Below the pieces are notes generated by a model, which was not told where the DNA came from, searched no databases, and was given only the letters and a program-made list of their open reading frames with translations. A program made the translations under genes and the position numbers. Source: Seriola aureovittata (lineage: Eukaryota > Chordata > Actinopteri > Carangiformes > Carangidae). From it: DNA of 64,000 nucleotides. The stretch is from positions 6,544,083-6,608,082 of the forward strand of contig NC_079387.1 in assembly GCF_021018895.1 (NCBI RefSeq), read 5' to 3'. This document shows positions 62,167 through 64,000 of the stretch, in pieces (positions within the stretch are counted from its first letter, which is position 1; each line of letters begins with the position of its first letter).

Positions 62167-64000
62167 TATAATAAGGCATAAAAATGGCAAAAAACGTCAT
62201 AGTATAGTCAGGCACAAAACGTCACAGTATAGTAAGGCAAGAAAATGCCAAAAAAAGTCATATTATAGTAGAGCATAAAAATTTCAAAAAACGTCATAGT
62301 ATAATAAGGCATAAAAATGGCAAAAAACGTCATAGTATAGTCAGGCACAAAACGTCACAGTATAGTAAGGCAAACAAATGCCAAAAAAAATACATATTAT
62401 AGTAGAGCATAAAAATGGCAAAAAACGTCATAGTATTGTATGGCATAAAATTTCAAAAAAACGTCATAGTATAATAAGGCATAAAAATGGCAAAAAACGT
62501 CATAGTATAGTCAGGCACAAAACGTCACAGTATAGTAAGGCAAACAAATGCCAAAAAAATACATATTATAGTAGAGCATAAAAATGGCAAAAAACGTCAT
62601 AGTATTGTATGGCATAAAATTTCAAAAAACGTCATAGTATAATAAGGCATAAAAATGGCAAAAAACGTCACAGTATAGTCAGGCACAAAACGTCACAGTA
62701 TAGTAAGGCAAACAAATGCCAAAAAAAGTCATATTATAGTAGAGCATAAAAATGTCAAAAAACGTCATAGTATTGTATGGCATAAAATTTCAAAAAAACA
62801 TCATAGTATAATAAGGCATAAAAATGGCAAAAAACGTCATAGTATAGTATGGCATAAAATTTCAAAAAACGTCATAGTATAATAAGGCATAAAAATGGCA
62901 AAAAACGTCACAGTATAGTCAGGCACAAAACGTCACAGTATAGTAAGGCAAACAAATGCCAAAAAAAGTCATATTATAGTAGAGCATAAAAATGGCAAAA
63001 ACGTCATAGTATAGTATGGCATAAAAATTTCAAAAAATGTCATAGTATACTAAGGCATAAAAATGACAAAAAAATGTCATAGTATAGTCAGGCACAAAAC
63101 GTCACAGTATAGTAAGGCATAAAAATGCCAAAAAAAAGTCATATTCTAGTAGAGCATAAAAATGTCAAAAAACATCATAGTATTGTATGGCATAAAATTT
63201 CAAAAAACGTCATAGTATAATAAGGCATAAAAATGGCAAAAAACGTCACAGTATAGTCAGGCACAAAACGTCACAGTATAGTAAGGCAAACAAATGCCAA
63301 AAAAAGTCATATTATAGTAGAGCATAAAAATGTCAAAAAACGTCATAGTATTGTATGGCATAAAATTTCAAAAAACATCATAGTATAATAAGGCATAAAA
63401 ATGGCAAAAAACGTCACAGTATAATAAGGCATAAAAATGGCAAAAAACGTCACAGTATAGTCAGGCACAAAACGTCACAGTATAGTAAGGCAAACAAATG
63501 CCAAAAAAAGTCATATTATAGTAGAGCATAAAAATGTCAAAAAACATCATAGTATAGTATGGCATAAAATTTCAAAAAACGTCATAGTATACTAAGGCAT
63601 AAAAATGACAAAAAAACGTCATAGTATAGTCAGGCACAAAACGTCACAGTATAGTAAGGCATAAAAATGCCAAAAAAACGTCATAGTATAGTAGGGCATA
63701 AAAATGCCAAAAAAAGTCATATTTTAGTAGAGCATAAAAATGTCAAAAAACATCATAGTATAGTATGGCATAAAATTTCAAAAAACGTCATAGTATACTA
63801 AGGCATAAAAATGACAAAAAAACGTCATAGTATAGTCAGGCACAAAACGTCACAGTATAGTAAGGCATAAAAATGCCAAAAAAAAGTAATATTCTAGTAG
63901 AGCATAAAAATGCCAAAAAAAGTCATATTCTAGTAGAGCATAAAAATGCCAAAAAACGTCATAGCATTTCACAAAACGTCATAGTATAATAAGGCATAAA
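62167..64000 (+). repeat. AT-rich minisatellite with higher-order structure, open at right edge
   Basis: A tandem array of monomers of roughly 31-36 nt with consensus parts GGCATAAAAATG, CCAAAAAACGTCA and TAGTATAGTA. Distinct monomer types (GGCACAAAACGTCACAG, GGCAAACAAATGCC, GAGCATAAAAATG, TATGGCATAAAATTTC) recur in the same order. This gives a higher-order period of about 168-170 nt, for example between 62304, 62474, 62642 and 62811, with shorter and longer steps later. It lies in nr0b1 intron 1 and runs past the window. The open frame at 62378-62581 is produced by the repeat. Confidence 0.95.

Noticed and set aside
62378..62581. Open frame encoding a repeated KKRHSI-type peptide
   Set aside because: It is a translation of the nr0b1-intron minisatellite; repeat phase alone keeps it open.

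Overview
This is intron-rich vertebrate nuclear DNA, almost certainly from a ray-finned (teleost) fish. The gene set is a block shared with human Xp: KDM6A, FUNDC1, CASK with GPR34 nested inside it, and NR0B1. CENPL, which is on human 1q, lies inside the block. Compact intergenic spaces, GT/CT microsatellites, fish-type SINE/LINE tails and a DAX1 N-terminus with a single Cys-rich unit all fit a teleost. No exon of a virus, plasmid or bacterial gene is seen.

Layout: (1) 1-7623, minus strand: the first two coding exons of kdm6a and at least 7.2 kb of its intron 2. (2) 7624-8512: a short bidirectional promoter region. (3) 8513-11371, plus strand: complete fundc1 in five exons, with a 3'UTR to about 12.7 kb. 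(4) 13541-16010, minus strand: complete cenpl in five coding exons, convergent with fundc1. (5) 16011-19494: intergenic DNA and the cask promoter/5'UTR. (6) 19495-55039, plus strand: complete cask. I resolve 26 constitutive coding exons plus an 18-nt microexon. All exon phases close exactly to a 920-residue protein (926 with the microexon). (7) 33601-34797, minus strand: gpr34, a single-exon GPCR nested antisense in cask intron 5. (8) 55040-61316: cask 3'UTR and intergenic DNA. (9) 61317-61857, plus strand: nr0b1 (dax1) coding exon 1, followed by its intron, which is filled from 62167 to the window end by an AT-rich minisatellite.

The most unusual stretch is cask 44.1-47.7 kb. A 1.2-kb heptamer array lacks cytosine on the plus strand and switches unit type part-way. 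It is followed by a tandem duplication of the PDZ-end exons. The upstream copy keeps good splice sites but has a net 4-nt loss, so its inclusion would cause a frameshift and early stop. A cluster of locally repeated segments follows. Base composition of the + strand flips from T/G-rich to A/C-rich across the array.

The genes are not an operon. They are independent housekeeping, chromatin, mitophagy, kinetochore, synaptic-scaffold, lysophospholipid-receptor and nuclear-receptor genes kept together by old synteny. Gene names rest on recognised protein similarity and exon phase. No database search was run.
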